A DNA stretch of 64,000 bases, taken from the NCBI RefSeq assembly GCF_016735515.1, contig NZ_JAERQZ010000001.1, positions 124,001 to 188,000 of the forward strand, given 5' to 3'. How positions within the stretch are numbered: position 1 is the stretch's first letter; every line of letters starts with the position of its first letter. The notes beneath the pieces are model-generated. The model worked only from the letters and a program-made list of their open reading frames with translations. It searched no databases and was not told the origin of the DNA. Positions 10,501-18,626 of this stretch are shown piece by piece. Both the position numbers and the translations under genes were made by a program. Source of the stretch: Piscinibacter sp. HJYY11. GTDB lineage: Bacteria > Pseudomonadota > Gammaproteobacteria > Burkholderiales > Burkholderiaceae_C.

Positions 10501-13500
10501 AGCCTGACGCTCGACACACCATTGCTTCGCGGCCGTGTGGGCGCGCAGGGGGAAGCTGCGCAGGCCACGCTGAGCGCCAGGACGCTGACCCTGGCCAACA
10601 ACAGCGAGGCCGTTGCCCCGGCGCAGACCGGGGCCGGCACGCTGAATGCGACAGCCGATCGCCTCGTGCTGGCGGACGGCGCGAAGGGGCTGGGCGGCTT
10701 CGGCGACGTGGCCCTCACCGCGCGCGACACGATCGCCCTTGAAGGCAGGGGAGGCCTGGACTCGGCGGCTCGGACCACATTGCAGGCGCCGCGTGTGCTG
10801 GTGGCCGGCGGCGCACAGCAGCGCGTGAGCGCTGTGGACGCGAGGCTCGCGCTGTCGGCCGGCAGCGGCACGGCCGCCGTGCCCACGAACGAAACCGAAC
10901 TCGGCGGCCGGCTGGCGCTGGAAGGACGGCACGTCGATGTGGCGACGACGGTGCAGGCACGCTCCGGCCAGATCGACGTCTGGGCTGCCGGCGGCACCAT
11001 CACGCTCGCCCAGGGCGCGCTGCTCGACGCGCGCGGCCAGGCCAAGGACTTCAACGGGACCATCGTCACCGCAGATGGCGGCGGCGTGTCGCTGAACGCG
11101 GCGCAGGTTGACCTGCAGGCGGGCGCGCGCCTGGACGTCTCGGCCGCTGCTCAGGGTGGCGGCGCCGGGCGCTTGGCGATCAAGACCGACACGGTGAACC
11201 TGACAGGCGATCTGGCCGGACGAGCAGCCGCCGGCGCCCGCTCGGGCAGCGTGAGTCTCGACCTCGGCGCACTCGGTGCCACCACGTTCTCCGCGGTGAA
11301 CGACCGCCTCAACGCCGGTGGGTTCGCCGAGGAGCGGCAACTCCGCCTGCGCACCGGCGATCTCGACGTGGCCGCCGGGGACCACGTGGCCGCGCGCCGC
11401 GTGACGCTCTCTGCAGACACCGGCCGCATCGACGTGAGCGGCACGGTGGGCACTGGTGCCGCACAGGGCGGTGCACAGATCAACCTCTTCGCCCATGGCG
11501 GCATCTCCCTCGGCGCCGGCAGCCAACTGCGCGCCGGCGCCAGCGAAGCCGGGGCTCGCGGCGGCGAGGTGCGCGTGGCCACCAGCGGTGGGGCACTGGT
11601 CTTCGATCGCGACGCGGTGATCGATGTTAGCGCCGGCCAGTCCGGGTCTGCGGGCTCGGTGAACTTCGGCGTGAGCCGGGACGACCAGAACCTGGTGGGC
11701 AGTGCCACGCTGCAGGGGACGGTGCGGCGCAGAGGCGGCAGCACTGCAGCCTCCGTCGACCTGGAGGCCACGCGCGTCTACAACGTCGCGGGCGACGTGA
11801 CAAGCAGCGACATCGATCGCTTTGCGCAAGACCATCAGAACTTCATCACCGGCACCACGCAGGCGCCGGTGGCCGGCCTGCGCGACGAGAGCGGCGCGGT
11901 GAGCGATGCCCGCGTGCTCGGCGCCACCGAGTTACGCAGTGCCCGCAGCGATACGAGCAGCGGCGACATCACCCTCGGCAGCAACTGGAACCTGCGCGAC
12001 GAGCGCTGGCTGGCCGACGGTCGGCCAGGCACGCTGACCGTGCGCGCCGAAGGCAACCTGACCGTGAGTGCGTCGGTGGGCTCGGTTGACGACAACATCA
12101 TCGCGGGCGACACCTGGAGCCTGCGGCTGGCTGGCGGCGCCGACCTTTCCGCGGCCAACCCGCTGGCCGTGAGGCCGCTGAACGCCTTGCCCGCCGACAA
12201 CGGCTCGCTGCTGCTGAGCGGTGCCAATGCCAAGCTGCGCACCGGCACCGGCCGCATCGCCCTGGCCGCGGGGCGCGACATCCGCATCGACAACGTCGAC
12301 GCGACCATCTACACGGCGGGGCGTACCGGTGTGGACGACGCCACCTCCCGATGGTCCGTCGATGGAGGCTCCATCACCCTCCTGGCGGGCGGCAGCATCA
12401 CCGGTGCGTCCCAGCAAGGCAGCCTCTGGGTGAACGACTGGCTGCGCAAGCGCCGCATGACCCAGCTCGCGTTCCAGGGGCGCGAAGCGACGGACACCCT
12501 TCCCGGCGTCGAGCCTGCGCCGAATACCGACTGGTGGACCTATCGCGCTCGCTTCCGACAGGCTGTGGGCACCCTGGGCGGCGGCGATGTGAGCATCACG
12601 GCCGGCGGGGACATGCGCCACCTCGACGTGATGCTGCCCACCAGCGGCCGCTCGAGCCTCGAGGGCGGCTCGCTGAGCGTGGACGTGCAAGGCGGCGGCC
12701 ATCTCGATGTGAAGGTCGCAGGCGACATCGTGAGCGGTGCATTCCTCATCGGCCGTGGCACGGGCCGGCTGGAGGCGGGCGGAGACATCCGGCCCCATCA
12801 CGTCACCAGCGATGAAGGGGCGACCGTGGACAGAAACCCCATTCAGCTCAACCTGATGGGCGTCAGCAGCGGCGCAGTGCCGGAACTCGCTTCCATCGAC
12901 CTGGTGGCCGGCGGATCGATCTCGCTGCAGGGGGTGTTCAACCCGACGTCGCAGGCGATGACCGGCCGGGTGACGGGCGAGGCGCCGGCATCCGACCCGA
13001 GTTTCGCCAACGCGGGCAATTTCCATTCGTTCTTCACCTACTCGGCCAACAGCTTTGCGGGGCTGACTTCTAAAGGCGGTGACATCGGCTATGCCTACGG
13101 GGCAACCGGCGCGACCTGGCGCAAGGCGGGGCAGGCCAGTCCGTTCACCGATGCCACCGTTGGGGCGTACCCGGCGAGCCTGTCGTTCACCGCCTTCGAT
13201 GGCGACATCAACGGCCCGGACCAGACCGCCGCGTTGACCACGTATCCCTCGCGGTCTGCACGGGTTGCACTCCTCGCCGGAGGAACCTTGAGGAACGTGT
13301 CCCTCTATGGGTCGGATCTCGATCCGGCGCTGTTGCCGACCGCGACCACCGGCTACGCCAGGCAACGCGCGACTGCGATCTCGAGCGGCGAGCTTCGTGC
13401 ACCGGGTACCGGTAGCCGGATCGTCAGCCGTGACCCGGTGGGGCCGTATGTCTTCGAACTGCAGGCGCTGGAAGGCGATGTCCTGGCGAACGCCGAAGAC

Positions 13501-15162
13501 ACGATCACGCTGACCGCCGCCGGTCGTGTGATCGCGGGCCGCGACCTCGTGTCCGCCGGCTTCAACTTGCAGAACCTGAACGACAGTGACGTCAGCGTGG
13601 TGCGCGCAGTCGGTGGCGATATCCGTGCCGTGACCGGCCTGCAGATTGGCGGTCCTGGCCGCCTGGTGCTACAGGCGGGGCGCAACATCGACCTGGGCCC
13701 GGCGGTGGTACCGGGCGGTGGGACGAATGACGGCCTGGGGGGTGTCGTGGCGACGGGCAACACGTTCAATCCGAACCTGGCCGCCGCGGGCAGTGCCCGC
13801 GTGACCCTCGTCGCGGGTGTCAGTGGCAACGTCGACCTGGCCAAGATGGACCAGGCCTATGCCGAGATCAAGGCACTGAACAAGGCCTCGAGCGACATCA
13901 TGGACCTGTACCAGCAACTGCTGACGGAGCCCGATGTGCGCAAGATCCTTGACGCCACCAGCGTGTCGCAGCTTGCCAGGCAGGACGCTGTGTATGCCCG
14001 GTTTGCGGAGCTCGACGGTCTTGCGCCGCGCGCGTTTGCCGCCTACCAGCAGGCGCTTCGTGCGGGCTCGCTGCCGCTCAGCAGTGCTGACGGCGCCTCG
14101 GTCGCGCGGCTCTATGGTCTGCTGAACCAGGAGGGCGATCTGTCCCGGTTGCGTGAAGCGGGTTCCGTCGCGGCGCTGGCCGAACGGCCAGGTGGCCAGG
14201 CCTATCGCGAGTTCGTCGGCCTGGAGCAGCGCTTCGGGGTCGTCTTCACCGACTACCTGCGTCGCCGAGGAGAGGGTGCCTTGCCGACGAGTGTGACCCC
14301 GATGGTGTTTTCACACGCACTTGCGCACGTGGTGTCCGACGTGGTGCCGGCGTCTCCTGCTGGAGCGACCGGCAGCATCTACGGATACCAGACCTCCATC
14401 CAGACCTATGCGGGCAGCGGCATCGACCTGTGGGCGCCCAATGGAGGGGCGGTGGTCGGCTTGCAGACCCCGTCCGAGGGTCGCGCCATCGGCGTGCTGA
14501 CCAACGCGGGCGGCGCCATCCAGAGCGTGGTGGCCGGCGACTTCAACATCAACCAGGGCAAGGTCATCACCGCGCAAGGCGGCGACATCCTGCTCTTCTC
14601 GTCGCAAGGCAGCATCGATGCAGGTCGGGGCGCGAGGACTTCGGTGACCACGCCGCCCCCGCGTCGTGAAGTGATCAACGATTCGGCGGGCAACCCGATT
14701 GGCGTCAAGCTGGTCGTCTCCAACGCCGCCGCCGGCAGCGGCATCCAGACGCTCACCTCCGACCCCGATGGCCTCGGGCCGCTCCCTTCCCCCAAGGCGG
14801 GCGACGTGTACCTCTTCGCCCCCGCCGGCACGATCGACGCGGGCGAGGCGGGCATCCGCTCCAGCGGCAACATCACGGTGGTGGCACCGCGGGTCGACAA
14901 TGGCGACAACATCTCCGCCAAGGGAGACAGGCAGGGCGTACCGCAGGCCGCGACCGGCAGCCAGGCCGCCTCGATTGCGAGCGCCGGCGGCACCGGAGAC
15001 GGCGGCGCCAAGGCCGTGCAGGAAGCCGCGAAGAACGCCGCCGAGGCCGCGCGTGCCGCGACCGGTGCCGGCGTTCCCAAGCCCAGCATCCTGACCGTCG
15101 AAGTGCTGGGCTTCGGCGACAAGAACTGCAAGGAGACGGAGCGCGACTGCTTCGCGAAGTGA
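4588..15162 (+). CDS. Giant filamentous-haemagglutinin-type exoprotein (TPS N-terminal and DUF3739-like C-terminal regions)
   Basis: A 3,524-residue secreted protein. The ATG at 4588 gives a long basic N-terminal extension and signal peptide (MKKTRSFRVRP... to SLPNEALAQ at about residue 47). The TPS secretion domain follows at about 48-330, with NQNGILFG at 150-157 in place of the usual NPNGI. The body is thousands of residues of Gly/Asp/Ser-rich beta-helix repeats (patterns such as GGSITL and GATLDVSG). From about 3,050 an alpha-helical stretch and then SIYGYQTSIQTYAGSGIDLW and GGDILLFSSQGSIDAGRG resemble the C-terminal DUF3739 region of FHA-family proteins. Reading the whole translation I find only two cysteines, C3514 and C3521, in the last 12 residues. 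No TpsB transporter lies in the window. A GT4 gene starts 7 bases downstream. Likely a surface adhesin or matrix protein. Confidence 0.9.
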   Translation: MKKTRSFRVRPTAVHRRQPWHQSASSLMVLAGLGVLSFSLPNEALAQRAIAPNTLPVLRGVVSDRITVTPSTPAPGRAQLTIDQASLRGVIDWRSFDIGSSAEVLFRHQMGSQSSTLNRIYDARPSVIQGRLTSEGATAGSRGGQIILVNQNGILFGAGAQVNTQSLIASTLNISNQRFLSGALAGATPAFEGRYDDQGNTLPGGPTGSIVLTGAADGRAAPVLQAGQGGSIMIFAPSIDNQGGVIRAPDGQVVLAAGSKAYLAINPNESDTTLRGYVVEVEVPADGNVTSLIRNAGDVSADRGNVTLAALAVNQEGRITANTALQANGSIYLKAHTKNKAQSGSVRFQAGSVTEVTPDRNDTSTAPESQGYAPTASSPTEFRGVIDVQGRTIENHGTVRAAGGVIKLDASSSQGAEGARVYLAQGSQTSVAGTWSDVDFSKNLVTFTVTSNELKNSPDQKTGVLRGTEVTVDLRQDNGILDLSGYRGLVARTVAEKAAVGGDLLISSSGSVIQREGATLDASGGGYRYNGGMVGTTRLLGADGKVYDIGNAPQGLRYTQVLDTYRVTDPRWGQTVSYSNPLGMVRTYQPGYVEGKSGGAVTISAQSGVVLDGTLRGGVTVGARQARNAPRGATLRIGDYSSSHRLINERQNIGSITLTQHASDSLGAAFHVGSELSGGQRRGFTLGADQVFGASTQTADGRVESGFGAVELNSNGRILMGEGVSLRSDPGAELTLRAQAIDIAGNIRLAGGKLVLHAAEAAAPLAEVADNTSHNITVRSGATLATAGEWLNASSSDGRVPPLVPTGRAAANGTAVSTLNGGSITLEMDKSIYHSTLERGSVLDVSGGASLSASQRVTAGDGGKLTIANGSVGQTNPDWMQAELRGFSLGKGGELNLKLGEALIVPEGTTGTVPAATTRLDAGLFADHGFSKVGIEAAGGITITAGTTIEAVQHNRVLDTASARRLATGGDLASVASVQRLPDGQRGSMTVSLNARGDAPGPTAGELSVGAGASVTTDPKGEIALTARHALEVDGRLGAAGGKISLTVSGPDSQGALATGRLHLGAQADVSVRGTFVATPNERGLVQGTLHDGGTITLEARRAGVQVDAGARLDVGGVSQVVDLAQPGRTPTFVKQTIEGHAGTLVVKSQGATVLDGTLLGHGGSNAAAGGSFALELTRPDRQAEMPAERRIVVTPGNGPVQPADVDTADARVDVRALTAGGFDKLRLQSENRIEFQQSVNVDFKRGVRLDAPQVELADGARVIVTGSTVSLGQSMGPRVAEELDGVDEYNLKPLGVSPAVTTRSGTGELMVRGGMVNVYGDLTVNGAQRTRIESDGDVQLVGRSVSFESGTAGGQAVTRQVGSLTTAGNVEIQASQIYPATRTEFGIAVKDTATGTPVADGRITISGNGRTAGDVYSAGGQLTLQAQDIHQGGTVKAPLGQIAMNAGRSLTLSTGSTTSVSGNGLTVLYGGTDSGTQWRYDDGSGNQTLTSVTDQGKTMTLNAPMLDVQAGATVNLSGGGDVRAVEFVKGNGGDNDITTAANTYAIIPASQLQAMPYDRHTLAVSDPGLGFSLANGRDGVRFDSIVIERGAGIPAGEYVLLSARYALLPNAYLVELQTGSAYRNLQSQQDLRMLNGDKVITARRSASGSDLQESQTIGVVIRPGLAAAQRASDYNLTGAGFFADAAERERMAAPPSPWDAGRLLIDNASDVRLRGSFNTAAGNSPANTAGRVADIDISANRIAVVDQVSSATEWQGYLQLEGQQLSGLNGNVLLGGKRTHTDAGQKITASAVDSQVVVANSRDGAVNLREITLVAGDSIDVRVGSVLNAAGTPAQSPGVITADASGALLRLSSGEQARLDRGEASAARGSVRIAEGATLTSSKSMLIDATQSTESSGTLRVGGDNGAGGALSLSSGQVTLGDVAPGAVTSGLVLSTGQLANYRALDELVLRGYGAIDLVGATTLGSSDLKSLTLDTPLLRGRVGAQGEAAQATLSARTLTLANNSEAVAPAQTGAGTLNATADRLVLADGAKGLGGFGDVALTARDTIALEGRGGLDSAARTTLQAPRVLVAGGAQQRVSAVDARLALSAGSGTAAVPTNETELGGRLALEGRHVDVATTVQARSGQIDVWAAGGTITLAQGALLDARGQAKDFNGTIVTADGGGVSLNAAQVDLQAGARLDVSAAAQGGGAGRLAIKTDTVNLTGDLAGRAAAGARSGSVSLDLGALGATTFSAVNDRLNAGGFAEERQLRLRTGDLDVAAGDHVAARRVTLSADTGRIDVSGTVGTGAAQGGAQINLFAHGGISLGAGSQLRAGASEAGARGGEVRVATSGGALVFDRDAVIDVSAGQSGSAGSVNFGVSRDDQNLVGSATLQGTVRRRGGSTAASVDLEATRVYNVAGDVTSSDIDRFAQDHQNFITGTTQAPVAGLRDESGAVSDARVLGATELRSARSDTSSGDITLGSNWNLRDERWLADGRPGTLTVRAEGNLTVSASVGSVDDNIIAGDTWSLRLAGGADLSAANPLAVRPLNALPADNGSLLLSGANAKLRTGTGRIALAAGRDIRIDNVDATIYTAGRTGVDDATSRWSVDGGSITLLAGGSITGASQQGSLWVNDWLRKRRMTQLAFQGREATDTLPGVEPAPNTDWWTYRARFRQAVGTLGGGDVSITAGGDMRHLDVMLPTSGRSSLEGGSLSVDVQGGGHLDVKVAGDIVSGAFLIGRGTGRLEAGGDIRPHHVTSDEGATVDRNPIQLNLMGVSSGAVPELASIDLVAGGSISLQGVFNPTSQAMTGRVTGEAPASDPSFANAGNFHSFFTYSANSFAGLTSKGGDIGYAYGATGATWRKAGQASPFTDATVGAYPASLSFTAFDGDINGPDQTAALTTYPSRSARVALLAGGTLRNVSLYGSDLDPALLPTATTGYARQRATAISSGELRAPGTGSRIVSRDPVGPYVFELQALEGDVLANAEDTITLTAAGRVIAGRDLVSAGFNLQNLNDSDVSVVRAVGGDIRAVTGLQIGGPGRLVLQAGRNIDLGPAVVPGGGTNDGLGGVVATGNTFNPNLAAAGSARVTLVAGVSGNVDLAKMDQAYAEIKALNKASSDIMDLYQQLLTEPDVRKILDATSVSQLARQDAVYARFAELDGLAPRAFAAYQQALRAGSLPLSSADGASVARLYGLLNQEGDLSRLREAGSVAALAERPGGQAYREFVGLEQRFGVVFTDYLRRRGEGALPTSVTPMVFSHALAHVVSDVVPASPAGATGSIYGYQTSIQTYAGSGIDLWAPNGGAVVGLQTPSEGRAIGVLTNAGGAIQSVVAGDFNINQGKVITAQGGDILLFSSQGSIDAGRGARTSVTTPPPRREVINDSAGNPIGVKLVVSNAAAGSGIQTLTSDPDGLGPLPSPKAGDVYLFAPAGTIDAGEAGIRSSGNITVVAPRVDNGDNISAKGDRQGVPQAATGSQAASIASAGGTGDGGAKAVQEAAKNAAEAARAATGAGVPKPSILTVEVLGFGDKNCKETERDCFAK

Positions 15163-15169
15163 GCCCACC

Positions 15170-16375
15170 ATGCGCTTGCTCAATGTCATCCGTTCGATCG
15201 ATCCGGCCGCCGGCGGCATGGCCGAAGGGCTGCGGCAGTCGGTGATCGCCACGCGCGAGATGGGCCACACGCAGGAGGTGCTGACCCTCGACGCGCCGAC
15301 CGAGGCGTGGGTGCGCACCTTCCCGGCACCGGTGCATGCCTTGGGCCCCGTGCGCGGCGTGTACGGCCATTGCGCATCGCTCATCTCGTGGCTGCGCTCA
15401 CATGCCAGCCGCTACGACGCCGTGGTGGTGCACGGCCTGTGGCAGTACCACACCCTCGCCGTGCACCGCGCGCTCGCAGGTGGACCCGTGCCGTATTTCG
15501 TGTACCCGCACGGCATGCTCGACCCGTGGTTCAAGCGGCGGTACCCGCTCAAGCACCTGAAGAAGTGGCTCTACTGGCCGTGGGCCGACTACCGCACGCT
15601 GCGGGATGCGGCCGCGGTGTTCTTCACCGCTGAAGAGGAAAGGCGACTCGCCGCGGAATCTTTCTGGCTCTATCGCGTGAAGCCGGAGGTGGTGGGCTAC
15701 GGCGTGACGATGGAAGACGCCTCGCAGCTCGGCAATGCCGGCGACTTCGTGCAGAACTGGCCCGAGACGCGCGGCAAGCACTTGATGCTCTTCCTCGCGC
15801 GGCTGCACGAGAAGAAGGGCGCCGACCTGCTGATCGACGCCTTTGCGCAGGTGGCCGCCGACATGCCCTCGCTGCACCTCGTGATGGCCGGTCCGGAGGG
15901 CCAGCCTGGCCTGCGGGCGCGGCTCGAAGCGCGTGCACGCACGCTTGGTGTCAGCGGGCGCATCACCTGGACGGGAATGCTCACCGGCCACGACAAATGG
16001 TCGGCGTTGAAGGCGGCCGATGTCTTCGTGCTGCCCTCCCACCAGGAGAATTTCGGCGTGGCCGTGGTGGAGGCGCTCGCGCTCGGCGTGCCGGTGTTGG
16101 TGTCGGACAAGGTCAACATCTGGCGCGAAGTGGTGACCGCCGGCGCGGGCTTTGCAGCCGACGACACCGTTGGTGGCACCGCTCAGCTATTGCGTCAGTG
16201 GATGGGAGCGCCTCAGGACGAGCGCGAGGCGATGCGCTTGCGGGCTGCGGCCTGCTACGCGCAGCATTTCGACATGACCGCGGCGGCGCGCCGCCTCGTG
16301 TCGGCCATCGAACGGCACCGCTCAAGCGCGGGTGTGCGGACCATCGGCTCGCCTGAATTCACGGCCTTGAAATAA
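15170..16375 (+). CDS. GT4-family glycosyltransferase
   Basis: A 401-residue cytoplasmic protein starting at ATG 15170, 7 bases after the FHA-type gene. The N-terminal Rossmann half contains the glycine-rich acceptor loop DPAAGGMAEGLRQ, and VVHGLWQYHT and YPHGMLDPWF are typical of GT4 enzymes from exopolysaccharide loci. The C-terminal half has LFLARLHEKKGADLLIDAF (donor-binding K) and SHQENFGVAVVEALALGVPV, where the E-x7-E motif sits. It should move a sugar from a nucleotide donor to a lipid-linked or protein acceptor. Its position between the adhesin and the ExbB-like gene could mean adhesin glycosylation, but it may equally belong to the polysaccharide genes downstream. Confidence 0.88.
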   Translation: MRLLNVIRSIDPAAGGMAEGLRQSVIATREMGHTQEVLTLDAPTEAWVRTFPAPVHALGPVRGVYGHCASLISWLRSHASRYDAVVVHGLWQYHTLAVHRALAGGPVPYFVYPHGMLDPWFKRRYPLKHLKKWLYWPWADYRTLRDAAAVFFTAEEERRLAAESFWLYRVKPEVVGYGVTMEDASQLGNAGDFVQNWPETRGKHLMLFLARLHEKKGADLLIDAFAQVAADMPSLHLVMAGPEGQPGLRARLEARARTLGVSGRITWTGMLTGHDKWSALKAADVFVLPSHQENFGVAVVEALALGVPVLVSDKVNIWREVVTAGAGFAADDTVGGTAQLLRQWMGAPQDEREAMRLRAAACYAQHFDMTAAARRLVSAIERHRSSAGVRTIGSPEFTALK

Positions 16376-16435
16376 AGCCCTTCTATTCTTTTTGGCTGTC
16401 CCTGGGAGTGAGGCCGGCCTGGTCAAAAGAACGTC

Positions 16436-18175
16436 ATGAGAAGCACCGTTGCAGCAATTGTCACCGCGCTCGCCTGCCTGCTCGCCACCACCGCGCAAGC
16501 GGCCTGGAACGCCGACTGGAAACACCGCGCGCGCATCGGCCTCAACACCAGCACCGAGGGGGCCGGCACTGCCGAACAGGCCGACAACGTCCCGGTGCTC
16601 GTGCGCCTGCATACCGGCAACTTTCCGTTTGTCGATGCGAAGCCAGACGGCAGCGACCTGCGCTTCATCGCGGCCGACGACAAGACGCCGCTCAAGTTCC
16701 ACATCGAGAAGTTCGACGGCCTGAACGAACTCGCCTTGGTGTGGGTGCAGGTGCCGCGACTCGCGCCAGGCAACAAGGACGAGCACGTGTGGCTCTACTA
16801 CGGCAACGCCAACGCACCGGCCGCGGGCGAGCCACGCGCGACCTACGATGTGTCGCAGGCCCTGGTCTACCACTTCGGCGAGCGTGATGGCCAGCCACAG
16901 GACAGCACCGCCAATGCCAACCACGCCACCCGTTCGACGGCCAAGCTCGGAGGCGCCGGCCTGATCGGTGGCAGTCTCGTCTTCGACGGTATGCAGGAGC
17001 TGGTGCTGCCGGCCACACCTTCGCTGAAACCGGGCGCCAACGGCTACACCGTGTCGATGTGGGTGAAGCCTGCCGAAGCGATGAGCGCCTCGCTCTATGC
17101 GCAGAGCGACCTGGCGAGTGGCCTGCGGCTTTCGTTGCGCGGCGGCAAGTTCGTGGCCGAGTCGGGGGCGCTCGCGGCCAGCTCGTCGGCACCGGCGGCC
17201 ATTGGTGCGTGGCAGCACGTGGCGGTGGTGGTGAAGGAGGGCCTGACGCTCTACGTCAATGGTGTCGAGTCGGCCCGCGCCTCGGGTGCACCGGTGCAGC
17301 TCGGCGGCGCAGGTGTGGTCGGCAAGGAATTCAAGGGTGAGATCGACGAGCTGCAGGTGTCGACCACGGCACGCCCGTCCGACTGGCTCCGGCTCGCCGC
17401 GCTGTCGCAAGGCCAGGAGCAGAAGCTCGTGAGCTATGGCGCAGCCGAAGGTGGTGGTGATGCCGAAAGCGCCTCGTACTTCAAGATCCTGCTGGGTGCC
17501 GTGACGCTCGACGGCTGGATCGTCATCGGCATCCTCGCGGTGATGTTCATCGTCAGCGTCTACGTGATGATCGCCAAGGCGCTGATGGTCAACGCTGCGG
17601 CGCGCGACAACGAGCGCTTCAAGACGCAGTTCGATCAGCTCTTCAACAGCATCGCCGCGCACGGCGAGGGCCAGGCGAACGAAGACAAGGCGCTCGCCGC
17701 GCGCTTCCGCCGATCATCGCTCTACCGCCTGTATGCCTCGGGCGCCGAGGAGCTGCGCCACCGCTTCATCGCCTATGCGAAGAGCGGCCGTGAGGCAGTG
17801 CTGACCGATGCGTCGATCAACGCGATCCGCGCCACCGTCGATGCCCGCCTGGTGCGCGAGACGCAGGGCCTCAACTCGCAGATGGTGCTGCTCACGATCT
17901 GCATTGCCGGCGGCCCCTTCCTTGGGTTGCTCGGCACGGTGGTGGGCGTGATGATCACCTTCGCGGCCATTGCCGCCGCGGGCGACGTCAACGTGAACTC
18001 GATCGCCCCGGGCATTGCCGCGGCGCTGGTGGCCACGGTGGCGGGCCTCGCGGTCGCCATCCCGGCGCTGTTCGGCTACAACTACCTGACCAGCAAGATC
18101 TCGGAGCTGACCTCCGACATGCACGTCTTCATCGACGAGCTGGTCACCCGCATCGCCGAGCAGCACTCCGTGTGA
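16436..18175 (+). CDS. DUF2341-LamG-ExbB/TolQ fusion protein
   Basis: A 579-residue protein. Residues 1-23 are a signal peptide ending TTAQA. Residues about 25-130 match the DUF2341 pattern (WKHRARIGLNT, then VPVLVRLHTGNFPF, then EHVWLYYGNANAP). Residues about 145-330 form a LamG/concanavalin-like fold (GYTVSMWVKP, GAWQHVAVVV, GEIDELQVST). A membrane segment at about 357-380 and two at about 485-555 (CIAGGPFLGLLGTVVGVMIT and IAAALVATVAGLAVAIPALF) form a MotA/TolQ/ExbB proton channel. So a periplasmic carbohydrate/ligand-binding-like region is fused to a stator channel. exbD-like and tonB-like genes follow within 30 bases each. Role: use of the proton motive force to drive an envelope process; the target is unknown. 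Confidence 0.88.
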   Translation: MRSTVAAIVTALACLLATTAQAAWNADWKHRARIGLNTSTEGAGTAEQADNVPVLVRLHTGNFPFVDAKPDGSDLRFIAADDKTPLKFHIEKFDGLNELALVWVQVPRLAPGNKDEHVWLYYGNANAPAAGEPRATYDVSQALVYHFGERDGQPQDSTANANHATRSTAKLGGAGLIGGSLVFDGMQELVLPATPSLKPGANGYTVSMWVKPAEAMSASLYAQSDLASGLRLSLRGGKFVAESGALAASSSAPAAIGAWQHVAVVVKEGLTLYVNGVESARASGAPVQLGGAGVVGKEFKGEIDELQVSTTARPSDWLRLAALSQGQEQKLVSYGAAEGGGDAESASYFKILLGAVTLDGWIVIGILAVMFIVSVYVMIAKALMVNAAARDNERFKTQFDQLFNSIAAHGEGQANEDKALAARFRRSSLYRLYASGAEELRHRFIAYAKSGREAVLTDASINAIRATVDARLVRETQGLNSQMVLLTICIAGGPFLGLLGTVVGVMITFAAIAAAGDVNVNSIAPGIAAALVATVAGLAVAIPALFGYNYLTSKISELTSDMHVFIDELVTRIAEQHSV

Positions 18176-18200
18176 TGAACGCGACGAATGGGGTGAAGTG

Positions 18201-18605
18201 ATGAAAGTCCAAGGGGCCAACAAGGCGTACGACGACATCAACGTCACGCCCATGCTCGACCTGGCCTATGTGCTGCTGGTGATCTTCATCATCATGACGA
18301 CGGCCTCGGTGCAGGGCATCAAGGTCAACTTGCCCAAGGCCAGCGCCGCGCCGAGCCTCGCCAAGCCACAGACCAAGGCCATCACCATCCGCGACGACGG
18401 TCAAATCTTCCTCGACACCCACCCTGTGACCATGCAGGAGCTGGAAGACCGGCTGCGACAGCTCAAGGCGGTGAACCCGAGCTTCCCGGTCGTCATCAAG
18501 GGCGACGCGAAGGTGCACTACGAGAAAGTCGTCGACGTGCTCGACCTGATGGGCCGCCTCGACATCACGCAGCTGGGGCTCGTCACACAGCGCCTGGTGA
18601 AGTAG
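18201..18605 (+). CDS. ExbD/TolR-family biopolymer transport protein
   Basis: A 134-residue inner-membrane protein. ATG 18201 was preferred to the GTG three bases upstream because of the GGGGTGAAG spacing. One N-terminal membrane helix (about 18-37) follows the family signature INVTPMLDLAYVLL; D20 is the conserved proton-relay aspartate. The periplasmic part (ITIRDDGQIFLDTHPVTMQE and VVIKGDAKVHYEKVVDVLDL) is the TolR/ExbD fold. It is the partner of the ExbB fusion immediately upstream and the TonB-like protein immediately downstream, so the three probably form one motor complex. Confidence 0.93.
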   Translation: MKVQGANKAYDDINVTPMLDLAYVLLVIFIIMTTASVQGIKVNLPKASAAPSLAKPQTKAITIRDDGQIFLDTHPVTMQELEDRLRQLKAVNPSFPVVIKGDAKVHYEKVVDVLDLMGRLDITQLGLVTQRLVK

Positions 18606-18626
18606 AGCGGCGTCGCCGGAACCACC

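Noticed and set aside
16376..16435. T-rich stretch after the GT4 gene as a terminator
   Set aside because: The TTCTATTCTTTTT run has no stable hairpin before it, so it is left unannotated.
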